From assembly GCF_902706185.1 (NCBI RefSeq), contig NZ_CACSJM010000015.1, forward strand, positions 1-57,898: a stretch of DNA of 57,898 nucleotides. Direction: 5' to 3'. Below the pieces are notes generated by a model, which worked only from the letters and a program-made list of their open reading frames with translations, was not told the DNA's origin and did not search any database. This DNA comes from Roseomonas sp. 18066. Lineage in GTDB: Bacteria; Pseudomonadota; Alphaproteobacteria; Acetobacterales; Acetobacteraceae. Each line of letters starts with the position of its first letter. Position 1 is the first letter of the stretch. The position numbers and the translations under genes were made by a program. Positions 30,868 through 39,872 of this stretch are shown in pieces.

Positions 30868-32259
30868 TTATCCGGCGAAGATGGCCTGGGCCTCGGGCAG
30901 GTCCCAGATCCGCTGGATCGCCGCCGCGCCTTCGGCGGTGATCCGCGCCTCGTCGGCGGCGACATGGCGGCCGTTCTGCACCAGCACGCGGCCGTCGACG
31001 ATGACGGCGTCGATATTGGCACGGTTTGCCAGCGCCACGACAGCCCGCAGCGGATCGGCCAGCGGCTGCAGATGCGGGTGCAGCAGGTTGATGCTGGTGA
31101 TATCCGCCGTGGCGCCGACGCGGATCGCGCCGAGGTCGGGGCGGTGGATCGCCGCCGCCGCGTCGCGGGTGACCGCGCCGATCAGCGCCGGGGAGGTGGC
31201 GACGTCGCGCGCCCCGGCCTGGATCTTGGAGATCATCGAGGCCGCGTTCAGCTCGCCCAGCAGGTCGAGGTTGTAGCCGTCGGTGCCGACCAGCGTGCGC
31301 ACGCCATGGCTGCGGAAATGCGCGTAGCTGGCGGCGACGCCGCCACGGGCGAAGACGCGCGGGCAGTTCAGCACGGTCGCACCACGGGCCGCCATCAGCC
31401 GCAGGTCGTCATCCGAGCAATGCACGCAATGCGCCGCCAGCAGGTCGGGCAGCAGGCCGAGGCTGTCGAGATAGTCGGCCGGGCTGCGGCCATGCCGCTG
31501 CAGGCTGAGCTCCACCTCGCCGCGGCTCTGCGCCAGGTGGGTGGTCACCGGCACGCCGAGCTCTTTCGCCCGGGCCGCCGCCGCGCGGAGAAGGTCGGGG
31601 TGGCAGGTGTCGGTGGCATGCGGGCTCATCGCCAGGCGGATGCGGCCCGCATCGCGGCCTTCCCATTCGGCGTGCAGCGCGTTCCAGATGGCCAGGTCCT
31701 GGGCGCCGTCATCGGCGCCGCCCTCGCTGTGGTATTCGACACGGCCGTCGGCGCCGACCTTGGCGGCGGCGGTCGAGAACAGATAGGGCGCGCCGTAGAA
31801 GCGCAGGCCCAGCTCCTCGGCGGCGTCGAACATCTCGGGGATGCCGGCGCGGAAGGGCTCCATCACCGTCGTCGCCCCGCCCAGCAGCAGGCCGAGCACG
31901 CCCATCCGCGCGATGGCCATCCGCTCCTCGGGCGAGAGGATCTGCAGGCCGGAGCGGGTCAGCGGCAGCAGCACGGTATAGACGACGCTGCCGCCGCCGC
32001 GCCTGGCGCCGCCATCCTCGGTGTTGCTGCGCGCCACCATCTCGCTGAAGCAGTGGTTGTGCAGGTTCATCAGCCCGGGCAGCAGCAGCCGGCCCGGGGC
32101 GTCGAGCACCGTCTCGGCCAGGGGGCGCTGGGCCTGGATGGCGACGATGCGGCGGCCCTCCAGCAGCAGCCACTGGTCGCGCAGGAGCTTGGGCGCGCCG
32201 TCGATCTCGGCGAGGACATAGCTGCCGAAGACGGCGGTGGTTCCGGGTTCGGCCAGCAT
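30868..32259 (-). CDS. Amidohydrolase of the ATZ/TRZ deaminase-like family
   Basis: 463 residues; GAGGGAC ribosome site. Metal ligands of the amidohydrolase barrel are visible: NLHNH near the N terminus (HxH), the His of TTHLAQSRGE, AAHCVHCSDDD, and the Asp of VGTDGYN. SPHATDTCH matches the family's PHAPYTC substrate-side motif. This is the chlorohydrolase/S-adenosylhomocysteine deaminase/8-oxoguanine deaminase type, which hydrolyses an amino-heterocycle. It follows the solute-binding protein gene in the same direction, across a strong intercistronic hairpin. Precise substrate not readable. Confidence 0.88.
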   Translation of the reverse strand: MLAEPGTTAVFGSYVLAEIDGAPKLLRDQWLLLEGRRIVAIQAQRPLAETVLDAPGRLLLPGLMNLHNHCFSEMVARSNTEDGGARRGGGSVVYTVLLPLTRSGLQILSPEERMAIARMGVLGLLLGGATTVMEPFRAGIPEMFDAAEELGLRFYGAPYLFSTAAAKVGADGRVEYHSEGGADDGAQDLAIWNALHAEWEGRDAGRIRLAMSPHATDTCHPDLLRAAAARAKELGVPVTTHLAQSRGEVELSLQRHGRSPADYLDSLGLLPDLLAAHCVHCSDDDLRLMAARGATVLNCPRVFARGGVAASYAHFRSHGVRTLVGTDGYNLDLLGELNAASMISKIQAGARDVATSPALIGAVTRDAAAAIHRPDLGAIRVGATADITSINLLHPHLQPLADPLRAVVALANRANIDAVIVDGRVLVQNGRHVAADEARITAEGAAAIQRIWDLPEAQAIFAG

Positions 32260-32296
32260 TCTTTTTTGTCCCTCGGCATCAGGATGGTGGCATGCC

Positions 32297-32322
32297 CGGC
32301 GCCCCCCAACGAGGGGGCGCCG
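32297..32322 (-). other. Intercistronic hairpin between SBP and amidohydrolase genes
   Basis: CGGCGCCCCC (32297-32306), six-base loop, GGGGGCGCCG (32313-32322): a perfect 10-bp stem without a T-run. Such stems after solute-binding protein genes commonly protect the upstream mRNA from decay and so raise binding-protein output relative to downstream enzymes. Confidence 0.7.
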
Positions 32323-32334
32323 AACAGGTAGAAA

Positions 32335-33915
32335 TCAAGCGGGGCGGACGTTCCAGAAGGTGACGGTGCCGCGGTTCACGCCGGTGATCGACTTCCGATA
32401 CGCCGTCGGCTGCTTGTAGAGGCCGAGCGGATAATACGGCACCTCCTCGAAGGCCGCGGCCTGGATCTCGGCGGCCAGGCGCTGCTGGGCGGCGAGGTCC
32501 GGGGCCTCCAGCCACTGGTCGCGCAGGCCTTCGATGCGGCGGCTCTCGAACCAGCCGGGGTAGCTGGCATCGCCGCGCAGCGTCATGTGGCTGGCCGGGT
32601 TCAGCCAGTCGATGCCCTGCCAATTGGCGACGAAGGCGCTCCAGCCGCCTTCCGAGACCGGTGTGCGGCGGTTGCGGCGGGTCAGCACGGCGCCGAAGTC
32701 CAGCGCCTGGTAGTCGACGTTCATCCCCGCCTGCTGCAGCATCCCCGCCGCCACATCGCCCAGGGGCTTCTGCGCCAGGCTGTCGGCGGGAACCAGCAGG
32801 ACAACCTTCTCGCCCTTGTAGCCGGCGGCGGCGAGATCCCGCTTGACCTTGTCGTAGTCGCGCGGGCCCTTGAAGACGTCGAGCCCGGCCTCGCTGGCCA
32901 TCGGCGTGTTGGGGGCGAAGAAGCCGATCGGCGAATACTGGAAGGCCGGGTCCTGGCCGGCGACCGCGGTCATGAAGGCGGTCTGGTCGATGGCGCCCAT
33001 CAGCGCGCGGCGGATGGCGGGGTTGTCGAAGGGCGGCTGCAGCGCGTTGACCCGCATGTTGCAGCAGAAGCCGCGCTCATCCAGCACGTCGATGGTGACA
33101 TTGCGGTTGCGCTTCAGCAGCGGCAGCAGGTCGTGCGGCGTGGTCTCCTGCCAGTCCTGCTCGCCGGACTGCACGGCGGCGGCCCCCGTCGCGGCATCCG
33201 GCATGGTGGTCCATTCGACGCGGTCGTAATGGACGACCTTCGGCCCCGCGGTCCAGTCGCTGGTGCCGTTCTCGCGCGGGCGGTAGCCTTCGAAGCGCTG
33301 GTAGACGTTGCGGGCGCCGGGCACGCGCTCATCGGCGACGAAGCGGAAGGGGCCGCTGCCGATCACTTCCGGCATCTGCTTGAAGGGGTCGGTATTGGCC
33401 AGCCGCTCCGGCATCATGAAGCAGGCCGGCACCGCCGCCTTGCCCAGCGCCATCGGCAGCATCGGAAACTGCTTTTTCAATTCGAAGCGGATGGTGCGGT
33501 CGTCGGGGGCTGACAGCTCGTTGGTGGCGGCCATCAGGGCGCCGCCCAGCGCGTCGCGCTTCGACCAGCGGCGGATCGAGGCGACGCAGTCCCGCGCCGT
33601 CACCTTTTCGCCGTCATGCCAGGTCAGGCCGTCGCGCAGCCGCAGGTCCCAGCGCAGCCCGTCATTCTCGATGCGGTGGCCCTCGACCATCTGCGGCGAG
33701 ACCTGCAGCTTGCTGTCGATGCCATAGAGCGTGTCGAAGACCATGAAGCCATGGTTCCGCGAGACGAAGGCGCCGGCGAAGATCGGGTCGGTGAAGGCCA
33801 GGTCGATGACCGGGATGAAGCGCAGCGTGGTGGCCGAGGCGGCGCGCGCGAAGCGCGGGGCGGCGAGGAGGGCGGCCGAGGCGGCGGCGGCCCCAAGCAG
33901 GTGACGGCGATGCAT
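32335..33915 (-). CDS. ABC transporter family 5 solute-binding protein
   Basis: 526 residues from the ATG at 33915 (AAGGA seven bases before); a GTG at 33930 would add five residues. Tat-type signal: MHRRHLLGAAA and a hydrophobic stretch ending FARA. SBP_bac_5 (peptide/oligopeptide) features: FDTLYGID, GLRWDLRLRDGLTWHDGEKVTA, and GSGPFRF. No permease or ATPase genes are in the window, so the transporter must be encoded elsewhere. It heads a leftward operon with an amidohydrolase and an aminotransferase. It is a paralog, of equal length, of the protein at 38124-39704. Confidence 0.9.
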   Translation of the reverse strand: MHRRHLLGAAAASAALLAAPRFARAASATTLRFIPVIDLAFTDPIFAGAFVSRNHGFMVFDTLYGIDSKLQVSPQMVEGHRIENDGLRWDLRLRDGLTWHDGEKVTARDCVASIRRWSKRDALGGALMAATNELSAPDDRTIRFELKKQFPMLPMALGKAAVPACFMMPERLANTDPFKQMPEVIGSGPFRFVADERVPGARNVYQRFEGYRPRENGTSDWTAGPKVVHYDRVEWTTMPDAATGAAAVQSGEQDWQETTPHDLLPLLKRNRNVTIDVLDERGFCCNMRVNALQPPFDNPAIRRALMGAIDQTAFMTAVAGQDPAFQYSPIGFFAPNTPMASEAGLDVFKGPRDYDKVKRDLAAAGYKGEKVVLLVPADSLAQKPLGDVAAGMLQQAGMNVDYQALDFGAVLTRRNRRTPVSEGGWSAFVANWQGIDWLNPASHMTLRGDASYPGWFESRRIEGLRDQWLEAPDLAAQQRLAAEIQAAAFEEVPYYPLGLYKQPTAYRKSITGVNRGTVTFWNVRPA

Positions 33916-34231
33916 GCTGCGGTCCTTCACGAGACAAGGCTCAGGTTTTTGGCGCGCGAGGTCGCGCGCCGGAAAACCGGCGTTCAGTCAGGGCAGTGCC
34001 GTGTGACAGGCGGAAGTGGCGTGCCGGCGCCCGGGCCTTGAGGCCTTCTGGAGGTCGGCAGGGGCCTTTCTGCGCCCCGCGCCGCCGCAGGACCAGCGGC
34101 TCCGCTTATGATTTTCGCCCGGTTACCATTCGCTTTCGCTATAGTCCCCGGAGATCACGGAAAGGTCAGCCCTACCGTTCAAAGGGTTACGCCGGTTGCA
34201 TCGGCGGGGGAAAGCGGGCACCTGTCGCGCC
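33916..34231. other. Divergent intergenic region
   Basis: 316 bases between the leftward SBP gene and the rightward MltB-like gene. A less GC-rich patch around 34105-34165 contains TATAGT at 34140-34145, a possible rightward -10, with no good -35 at the right distance. No gene or strong hairpin seen. Confidence 0.4.
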
Positions 34232-35305
34232 ATGCCGAACCGTCGATCCTTCCTGCTCGGCAGCGGTGCGCTGCTCGCCGGCTGCTCCTCTGCCGCCCCG
34301 CCCGTGGCTGCGCCCGCCAGCACCGTGCCGCTGGCGCCGCCCACGCCCATGGCCACCCCGGTGCAGGCTGCCGCGCCGCCGCCAGCCGCCAGCCCGCCGC
34401 CGGTGATCGACGAGGCCAGCTTCAACCGCTTCCTCGTCCAGGTCCGCGCCGATGCGGCGCGCGGCGGCGTCAGCCAGGCCATCCTGCAGCGCGCCTTGGG
34501 CAATGCGAAGCCGATCCCGCGCGTGCTCGAGCTCGACCGCAAGCAGCCCGAGGGCGTGCTGAGCTGGGAGCAGTATCGCGAGCGCATCGTCTCGCAGACC
34601 CGCATCACCAATGGCCGCCGCGTCTATGCTGAGAACCGCCCTCTGCTGCAGGCGATCGAGGCGCGCTACAACGTCTCGGCCCGCGTCGTGGTGGCCATCT
34701 GGGGGATGGAGACCAACTACGGCAGCAACACCGGCGGCTTCAAGGTGGTCGAGGCCCTGGCGACGCTCGCCTGGGAAGGCCGCCGCGCCGCCTTCTTCCG
34801 CGCCGAGCTGATGGCGGCGCTGCGCATCCTGGAGGCCGGCCATGTGGCGCCGGAGCGGATGATGGGGTCCTGGGCCGGCGCCATGGGCCAGCCGCAATTC
34901 ATGCCGACCAGCTTCGAGCGCCTGGCCATCGACTTCGACGGCGACGGCCATCGCGACATCTGGGACAATCGCGGCGACGCTCTCGGCTCGATCGCCAACT
35001 ACCTGGCGCGCAGCGGCTGGACCTCCGGCGCCGGCTGGGCCATCGAGGCGCGGCCGCCGGCCGGCTTCGACCTCCAGCGCGCCGACACCGAGACGCGGCG
35101 CAGCATGGCCGATTGGGGCCGCCTGGGCTGGCGCCGCGCCGACGGCTCGGCCCTGCCGGCCGGCGGCGAGGCCTATGTCGCGGTGCCGACCCGCAGCACC
35201 AGCCAGGTCTTCCTCGGCCTGCCCAACCTGCGGACCATCCGCCGCTACAACTCGCCGATGAATTACGGCCTGGCCGTGGGTCTGCTGGCCGACGCGGTGG
35301 CTTGA
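34232..35305 (+). CDS. MltB-like lytic murein transglycosylase
   Basis: 357 residues from the ATG at 34232. The N terminus has NRRSFLLGS and a lipobox LLAGC (Cys19), so a lipoprotein, perhaps exported through Tat. A Pro/Ala-rich linker (about 22-65) precedes the SLT_2 domain: catalytic Glu in WGMETNYGS (about 167-175), then GSWAGAMGQPQFMPTSF and DFDGDGHRDIW, both diagnostic of MltB-type enzymes. It cuts peptidoglycan to anhydromuropeptides. Not obviously linked to neighbours. The C-terminal peptidoglycan-binding domain of some relatives is missing. Confidence 0.92.
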   Translation: MPNRRSFLLGSGALLAGCSSAAPPVAAPASTVPLAPPTPMATPVQAAAPPPAASPPPVIDEASFNRFLVQVRADAARGGVSQAILQRALGNAKPIPRVLELDRKQPEGVLSWEQYRERIVSQTRITNGRRVYAENRPLLQAIEARYNVSARVVVAIWGMETNYGSNTGGFKVVEALATLAWEGRRAAFFRAELMAALRILEAGHVAPERMMGSWAGAMGQPQFMPTSFERLAIDFDGDGHRDIWDNRGDALGSIANYLARSGWTSGAGWAIEARPPAGFDLQRADTETRRSMADWGRLGWRRADGSALPAGGEAYVAVPTRSTSQVFLGLPNLRTIRRYNSPMNYGLAVGLLADAVA

Positions 35306-35379
35306 TCCGCGACCCCCTGGCTTGGCGCCCGGCGATCCGCGAAGATCGCCGGGACCAAACCAAGGCGGGAGACCATGCC

Positions 35380-36084
35380 ATGGCCGATCTTTCGAGCTTT
35401 CCCATCGCCAGCCGCTGGCCGGCGGCGCATCCGGACCGCATCCAGCTCTATTCGACGCCGACGCCGAACGGGGTGAAGGTCTCGATCGCGCTGGAAGAGC
35501 TGGGCCTGCCCTACGAGCCGCATTTCGTCGATATCGGGCAGAACCAGAGCTGGACGCCCGAATTCCTCTCGTTGAACCCGAACGGCAAGATCCCGGCGAT
35601 CATCGACCCGGATGGGCCGGGCGGCGCGCCGCTGCCGCTGTTCGAATCCGGCGCCATTCTTCTGTATCTTGCCGAGAAGACCGGCCGGCTGCTGCCCGCC
35701 GATCCGGCGGCGCGGATACAGGCCATCCAATGGGTCTTCTTCCAGATGGGCGGCGTCGGGCCGATGTTCGGCCAGCTCGGCTATTTCCACAAATTCGCCG
35801 GGCGAGAGCTCGAGGACAAGCGGCCGCTGCAGCGCTACGCCGCTGAATCCAAGCGCCTGCTCGGCGTGCTGGAGACGCGGCTGGCCGGCCGCGCCTGGAT
35901 CATGGGCGACGACTATTCCATCGCCGATATTTCCCTGCTGGGCTGGGTGCGGAACCTGGTCGGCTTCTACGGCGCTGGTGAGCTCGTCGACTACGACAAG
36001 CTGACAGAAATACCGCGCTGGCTGGAGGCCGGGCTGGCCCGGCCCGCCGTGCAGCGCGGGCTGACCATCCCGGCGCGCGGCTAA
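35380..36084 (+). CDS. Glutathione S-transferase, YghU/YfcG-like
   Basis: 234 residues, ATG at 35380. The N-terminal thioredoxin-like domain has STPTPNGVKVSIALEELGL, the nu-class (YfcG/YghU) pattern in which Thr/Asn replace the usual Tyr/Ser/Cys; the cis-Pro and Glu-Ser glutathione site are KIPAI and LFESGAI. The helical domain has WIMGDDYSIADIS. Probable disulfide-bond oxidoreductase or conjugating enzyme. Its stop codon overlaps the stop of the convergent GNAT gene by four bases. Confidence 0.92.
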   Translation: MADLSSFPIASRWPAAHPDRIQLYSTPTPNGVKVSIALEELGLPYEPHFVDIGQNQSWTPEFLSLNPNGKIPAIIDPDGPGGAPLPLFESGAILLYLAEKTGRLLPADPAARIQAIQWVFFQMGGVGPMFGQLGYFHKFAGRELEDKRPLQRYAAESKRLLGVLETRLAGRAWIMGDDYSIADISLLGWVRNLVGFYGAGELVDYDKLTEIPRWLEAGLARPAVQRGLTIPARG

Positions 36085-36557
36085 AGCTTCAGCGCCAGGA
36101 AGCGGGTGCCCTCGATCGGCGTCGGGTAATAGGCGTCGATCGGGGCGAAGCCCGCCTTCAGATAAAGCCCCTGCGCCGCCACCATGCCGGGCAGCGTGTC
36201 CAGGCGGATTTCGGTCAGCCCCCGCGCCCCGGCCTCGGCCAGGATGGCGTCCAGCAGCGCCTGGCCCAGCCCCTTGCCGCGGCCGGCCGGGGCGACATAG
36301 AGGCGCTTCATCTCCGCCACCCCCGGCAGCGCCAGCCGCCGCAGCGCGACGCAGCCGATCGGCTGGCCGGTCTCGTCCCGCGCCAGCAGCAGGGCGCCGG
36401 CGGGGGGTGCGTATTTCCCCGGCAGCCCCGCCAGTTCTTCCGGAAAACCCTGGAAGGCCAGGTCGATGCCGAGGGTCTCGACATAGGCGGCGAACAGCGC
36501 GCGGATGGCCGCCAGGTCGTCCTCCGTCGCCGCGGGCGCGATGGTGAAGCCGGGCAT
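36081..36557 (-). CDS. GNAT-family N-acetyltransferase
   Basis: 158 residues from the ATG at 36557, after AGGGGAGG. The GNAT acetyl-CoA loop is APAGRGKGLGQALL (about 89-102), preceded by MKRLYV; the C terminus has YLKAGFAPIDAYYPTPIEGTR. It is 14 bases downstream of the hydantoinase-like gene in the same direction, so it probably acts on a product of that pathway or gives resistance to it. Substrate unknown. Confidence 0.88.
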   Translation of the reverse strand: MPGFTIAPAATEDDLAAIRALFAAYVETLGIDLAFQGFPEELAGLPGKYAPPAGALLLARDETGQPIGCVALRRLALPGVAEMKRLYVAPAGRGKGLGQALLDAILAEAGARGLTEIRLDTLPGMVAAQGLYLKAGFAPIDAYYPTPIEGTRFLALKL

Positions 36558-36571
36558 CCGCGCGCCTCCCC

Positions 36572-38065
36572 TCAGGCCGAGGCGGCGTCGAAGCCGTCCG
36601 GCACCACGCCGCGCGGCCTGGCCAGGGCATAGGGCCCGCGCGCCAGGAAACGGCCGGAGCCGGGCTGGGCCAGCACCTCGCCATCGCGCACCGCGACCTC
36701 GCCACGGCGGATCGTCACCTGCGGCCAGCCCTTCACGGCGAACCCCTCCCAGGGGGTGTAGTCGATGGCGTGGTGCAGATCGGCCTGGCGGATGCTGCGC
36801 TCGGCATCGGGGTTCCACAGCACCAGGTCGGCATCGGCCCCCGGCGCCAGGCTGCCCTTGCGGCCCTGCAGCCCGAACAGCTTCGCCGCATTGGCCGAGC
36901 TGAGGCGCACGAAGGTCGGCAGATCGATGCGGCCCTTGGAGACGCCCTCGGAGAACAGCACCGGCAGCCGCGTCTCGATGCCGGGGACGCCGTTGGGGAT
37001 GGCGTTGAACATCGGCGTCCCGTCTGGCCGCGCCGCCGCCGTGCCGGTGCCATAGGCGCTGCTGCCCGCCACCCGCTTCTGGGTCGCGAAGGAAAAGCCG
37101 CAATGGTCGGAGGTGACGACATCCAGCGTGCCGTCCTGGATCCGCTTCCAGATTCTTTCTTCCTCGCCCTTGGGGCGCAGGGCGGGGGAGCAGACCGCCT
37201 TCGAGCCCGCGAAATCCGGCCCGACCAGGTCGTCATGCGAGAGCGTCAGATATTGCGGGCAGGTCTCGCCCCAGACCTTGAGGCCGCGGGATTTGGCGGC
37301 GGCGATCTCGGCCGCGGCCTCCTCGCAGGAGACGTGGAAGACCTGGATCGGCTGGTCGACCAGTTCCGCCAAGGCGATGGCGCGGTGGGTGGCCTCGCGC
37401 TCGACCACCGGCGGGCGCGACCAGGCATGCTGCAGCGGATCGGTCAGGCCCGCCTTCAGCAGCGCCTCGATCCGCCAGCCGATGGCGTCGAAATTCTCGC
37501 AATGGACGGTGACGAAGGCGCCGTGCTTGCGCGCCGTGGCCAGCACCTCGATGAATTCGCGATCCGTCAGGCGCAGCGGGTCATAGGTCAAAAAAACCTT
37601 GAGGGAACGAATGCCGCGGGCGATCAGCGCCGGCACTTCCTTCTCCATCACCTCGGGCGTCGGGTCGGTGATGATCTGATGGAAGGAGAAATCGGCGCGC
37701 GAGGCCGCGGCGCGGGCCTCGTAGCCGGGGGCGCTGGCGGCGAGGCTATGGCCTTTCCATTGCGGCAGGAAGCAGATGAAGCTGGTGGTGCCGCCAGCCA
37801 GCGCCGCCGCCGAGCCCGAGGCGAAGCTTTCCTCCTGCGCCGTCCCGTCCTGGCCCAGCTCCTCGACATGGCAATGGGAATCCAGCCCGCCGGGGGTGAC
37901 GATCATCCCCTTGGCGGAAATTTCCTCCGTGCCCCGGGCCAGGTCGCGGCCGAGCGCGGCGATCACCCCGTCCTTGATGCCGATATCGGCCTCGAAGACC
38001 TCGGCCGCGCTCGCCAGGGTGCCGCCGCGCACCACCAGATCGTATTCATGCCCGCTCATCGTCAT
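36572..38065 (-). CDS. Dihydropyrimidinase/hydantoinase-like cyclic amidohydrolase
   Basis: 497 residues from the ATG at 38065; GTG at 38071 and ATG at 38059 are alternatives. The cyclic amidohydrolase barrel has GGLDSHCHVE (HxH at 64/66), a Lys in SLKVFLTYD (about 156) that should be carboxylated to bridge the metals, VTVHCEN, FHVSC and the catalytic Asp in TSDHCGF. D-hydantoinase and dihydropyrimidinase have this order; allantoinase is a less likely fit. It opens cyclic imide rings. It lies 58 bases after the solute-binding protein gene, which may feed it. Confidence 0.9.
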   Translation of the reverse strand: MTMSGHEYDLVVRGGTLASAAEVFEADIGIKDGVIAALGRDLARGTEEISAKGMIVTPGGLDSHCHVEELGQDGTAQEESFASGSAAALAGGTTSFICFLPQWKGHSLAASAPGYEARAAASRADFSFHQIITDPTPEVMEKEVPALIARGIRSLKVFLTYDPLRLTDREFIEVLATARKHGAFVTVHCENFDAIGWRIEALLKAGLTDPLQHAWSRPPVVEREATHRAIALAELVDQPIQVFHVSCEEAAAEIAAAKSRGLKVWGETCPQYLTLSHDDLVGPDFAGSKAVCSPALRPKGEEERIWKRIQDGTLDVVTSDHCGFSFATQKRVAGSSAYGTGTAAARPDGTPMFNAIPNGVPGIETRLPVLFSEGVSKGRIDLPTFVRLSSANAAKLFGLQGRKGSLAPGADADLVLWNPDAERSIRQADLHHAIDYTPWEGFAVKGWPQVTIRRGEVAVRDGEVLAQPGSGRFLARGPYALARPRGVVPDGFDAASA

Positions 38066-38123
38066 CCCCACCGCATCGGAGGCGCGATCCCGCCCCGAAG
38101 CGGCCGGTCTGTCAACGGGCAGC

Positions 38124-39704
38124 TCAGGCCCGGCGGATGTTCCAGAAGACGGGCGCGCCGGCCGGCAGCAGCCCGGTCAGCTCGCGGCGCAGCACCGTGG
38201 GCTCCCGCCACAGCCCGGTCGGGATGAAGGGCACCTCTCTCAAGGCCACCTCCTGGATCTGCCGGGTGATGACCTGCTGGGCGGCGAGGCCCGGCGCGTC
38301 GAGCCAGGCGCTCCGCAGCCGCTCGATCTCGGGGATGTCGGGCCAGCCCAGCGTGGCGTTGGGCCCGTCGCTGCGCAGCGGCGCGTTCACCGCCGGGTCG
38401 GAATAGGCATAGCCGACCCAGCCCGTGCAATGGACGTTCCAGCCGCCCTGGTCCGGCCTGCCCTTGTTGGCGCGGCGCGCCAGCACCGAGGCCCAGTCCA
38501 TGCTGCGGTAATCGGTCTCGATGCCGATCGATTGCAGCAGGCTGTTGGTCACGTTGGACATGGCCTTGATGTATTCGACGTCGGAGGGCGCGATGATCAG
38601 CGCCTTCTCGCCGCGATAGCCGGCGGCCTTCACCGCGGCCCGGGCCGCCGCCAGATCGCGCGGGCCGGTCAGCGCCGACAGCCCCGCCTCGCTGGCATAG
38701 GGGCTGCCGGGGGTGAAATAGCCGACGCCGGCCTGGCCGAATTCCGTCTCCTCGCCGACCACCGCGGCCACGTAATCCGCCTGGCTGAGCGCCGCGAGCA
38801 CGGCGCGGCGGATCGCCGGATTGTCGAAGGGCGGGTGCAGGTGGTTCAGCGCCAGGATGCCGATGCGCCCCGTCGGATTGACGTCGGCCACCTGCAGCCT
38901 TCGGTCGCGGCGGATCGGGCCCAGCAGGTCGAGCACGCCGCGCTCCACCCAGTCGACCTCGCCGGTCTGCAGCGCGGCCAGGCCCGTCGCGGGGTCGGGC
39001 ATGATGATCCATTCGACCCGGTCGAAATGCGCCACCTTGCCGCCGGCGGTGCGGTCGGGCGCTTCCTGCCGTGGGTGGTATCGGTCGAAGCGCGCATAGG
39101 TCACCCGGGCGCCGGAGACCCATTCATCCTGCACGAAGCGATACGGCCCGCTGCCGGTATATTCGGTGATCTTCTCGAAGGCGCTGGTGCAGGCGACGCG
39201 CTCGGGCATGATGAAGACATTGCTGCTGCCCAGCGCATAGGTCAGCAGCGGGAAGGGCCGCGACAGGCGGATCTCGAAGCGCCGGTCATCCAGGGCGCGC
39301 ACCTCCTCCACCGCCTTGGACAGCAATTGCCCGAAGGTGTTGCGCCGGGCCCAGCGGGTGAGGGACGGCACCGCATCCTGGGCGCGGACCGGCTCGCCAT
39401 CGTGGAAGAACAGGCCTTCGCGCAGGGTGAAGGTCCAGCGCAGCCCGTCATCGCTGACCTGGTGGCCCTCCACCGCCTGCGGCCGCGGCTGGCCGGCGGC
39501 GTCGATGCCATAGAGCGTGTCGTAGATCAGCAGCGCATGGGTGCCGACCACGGTGCCGGAGGTCCAGACCGGGTCGGGCGTCGCCAGGTCGGTCTGCGGC
39601 ACGAAGCGCAGGATGCGGGCATGGCCCTGGGCCAAAGCCGGGGCGGCGAGCCGGGGGGCGAAAACCCCGGCCGCGGCGGCCCCGAGGAACTGTCTGCGCT
39701 GCAT
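38124..39704 (-). CDS. ABC transporter family 5 solute-binding protein (paralog)
   Basis: 526 residues from the ATG at 39704, chosen for the AGGAAGG before it; in-frame ATGs at 39725 and 39731 are alternatives. Tat-type signal: MQRRQFLGAAA, ending ALA. Same family and size as the protein at 32335-33915, sharing YDTLYGID, GLRWTFTLREGLFFHDGEPV, GSGPYRF and HPPFDNPAIRRA. It heads a leftward set with the hydantoinase-like enzyme and a GNAT protein. No permease genes nearby. Likely binds the cyclic amide or related compound used by that enzyme. Confidence 0.9.
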   Translation of the reverse strand: MQRRQFLGAAAAGVFAPRLAAPALAQGHARILRFVPQTDLATPDPVWTSGTVVGTHALLIYDTLYGIDAAGQPRPQAVEGHQVSDDGLRWTFTLREGLFFHDGEPVRAQDAVPSLTRWARRNTFGQLLSKAVEEVRALDDRRFEIRLSRPFPLLTYALGSSNVFIMPERVACTSAFEKITEYTGSGPYRFVQDEWVSGARVTYARFDRYHPRQEAPDRTAGGKVAHFDRVEWIIMPDPATGLAALQTGEVDWVERGVLDLLGPIRRDRRLQVADVNPTGRIGILALNHLHPPFDNPAIRRAVLAALSQADYVAAVVGEETEFGQAGVGYFTPGSPYASEAGLSALTGPRDLAAARAAVKAAGYRGEKALIIAPSDVEYIKAMSNVTNSLLQSIGIETDYRSMDWASVLARRANKGRPDQGGWNVHCTGWVGYAYSDPAVNAPLRSDGPNATLGWPDIPEIERLRSAWLDAPGLAAQQVITRQIQEVALREVPFIPTGLWREPTVLRRELTGLLPAGAPVFWNIRRA

Positions 39705-39872
39705 CGGAGCGGCCTTCCTATCCATCTTCATTAATAGTGATATTCTTGAAATACGATTCGTAGAAGTGTGAATCTGGATCCATGCCGAGGCCGGATCGGG
39801 GCGGCGCCGCCGGCCTCGACCGGCATCCCGCCCATGCGGTAGAAACCGGGCCGGGACGGGGGGCGGTGCGGC
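39705..39872. other. AT-rich divergent promoter region
   Basis: About 39720-39780 is sharply AT-rich relative to the surroundings, between the leftward SBP gene and the rightward P-loop gene. It probably contains the SBP promoter. No clean hexamer pair or operator was recognised. Confidence 0.45.

Noticed and set aside
36572..38065. Allantoinase
   Set aside because: The HCH, carboxylated-Lys and TSDHCGF pattern fits hydantoinase/dihydropyrimidinase better, and no allantoin genes are adjacent.
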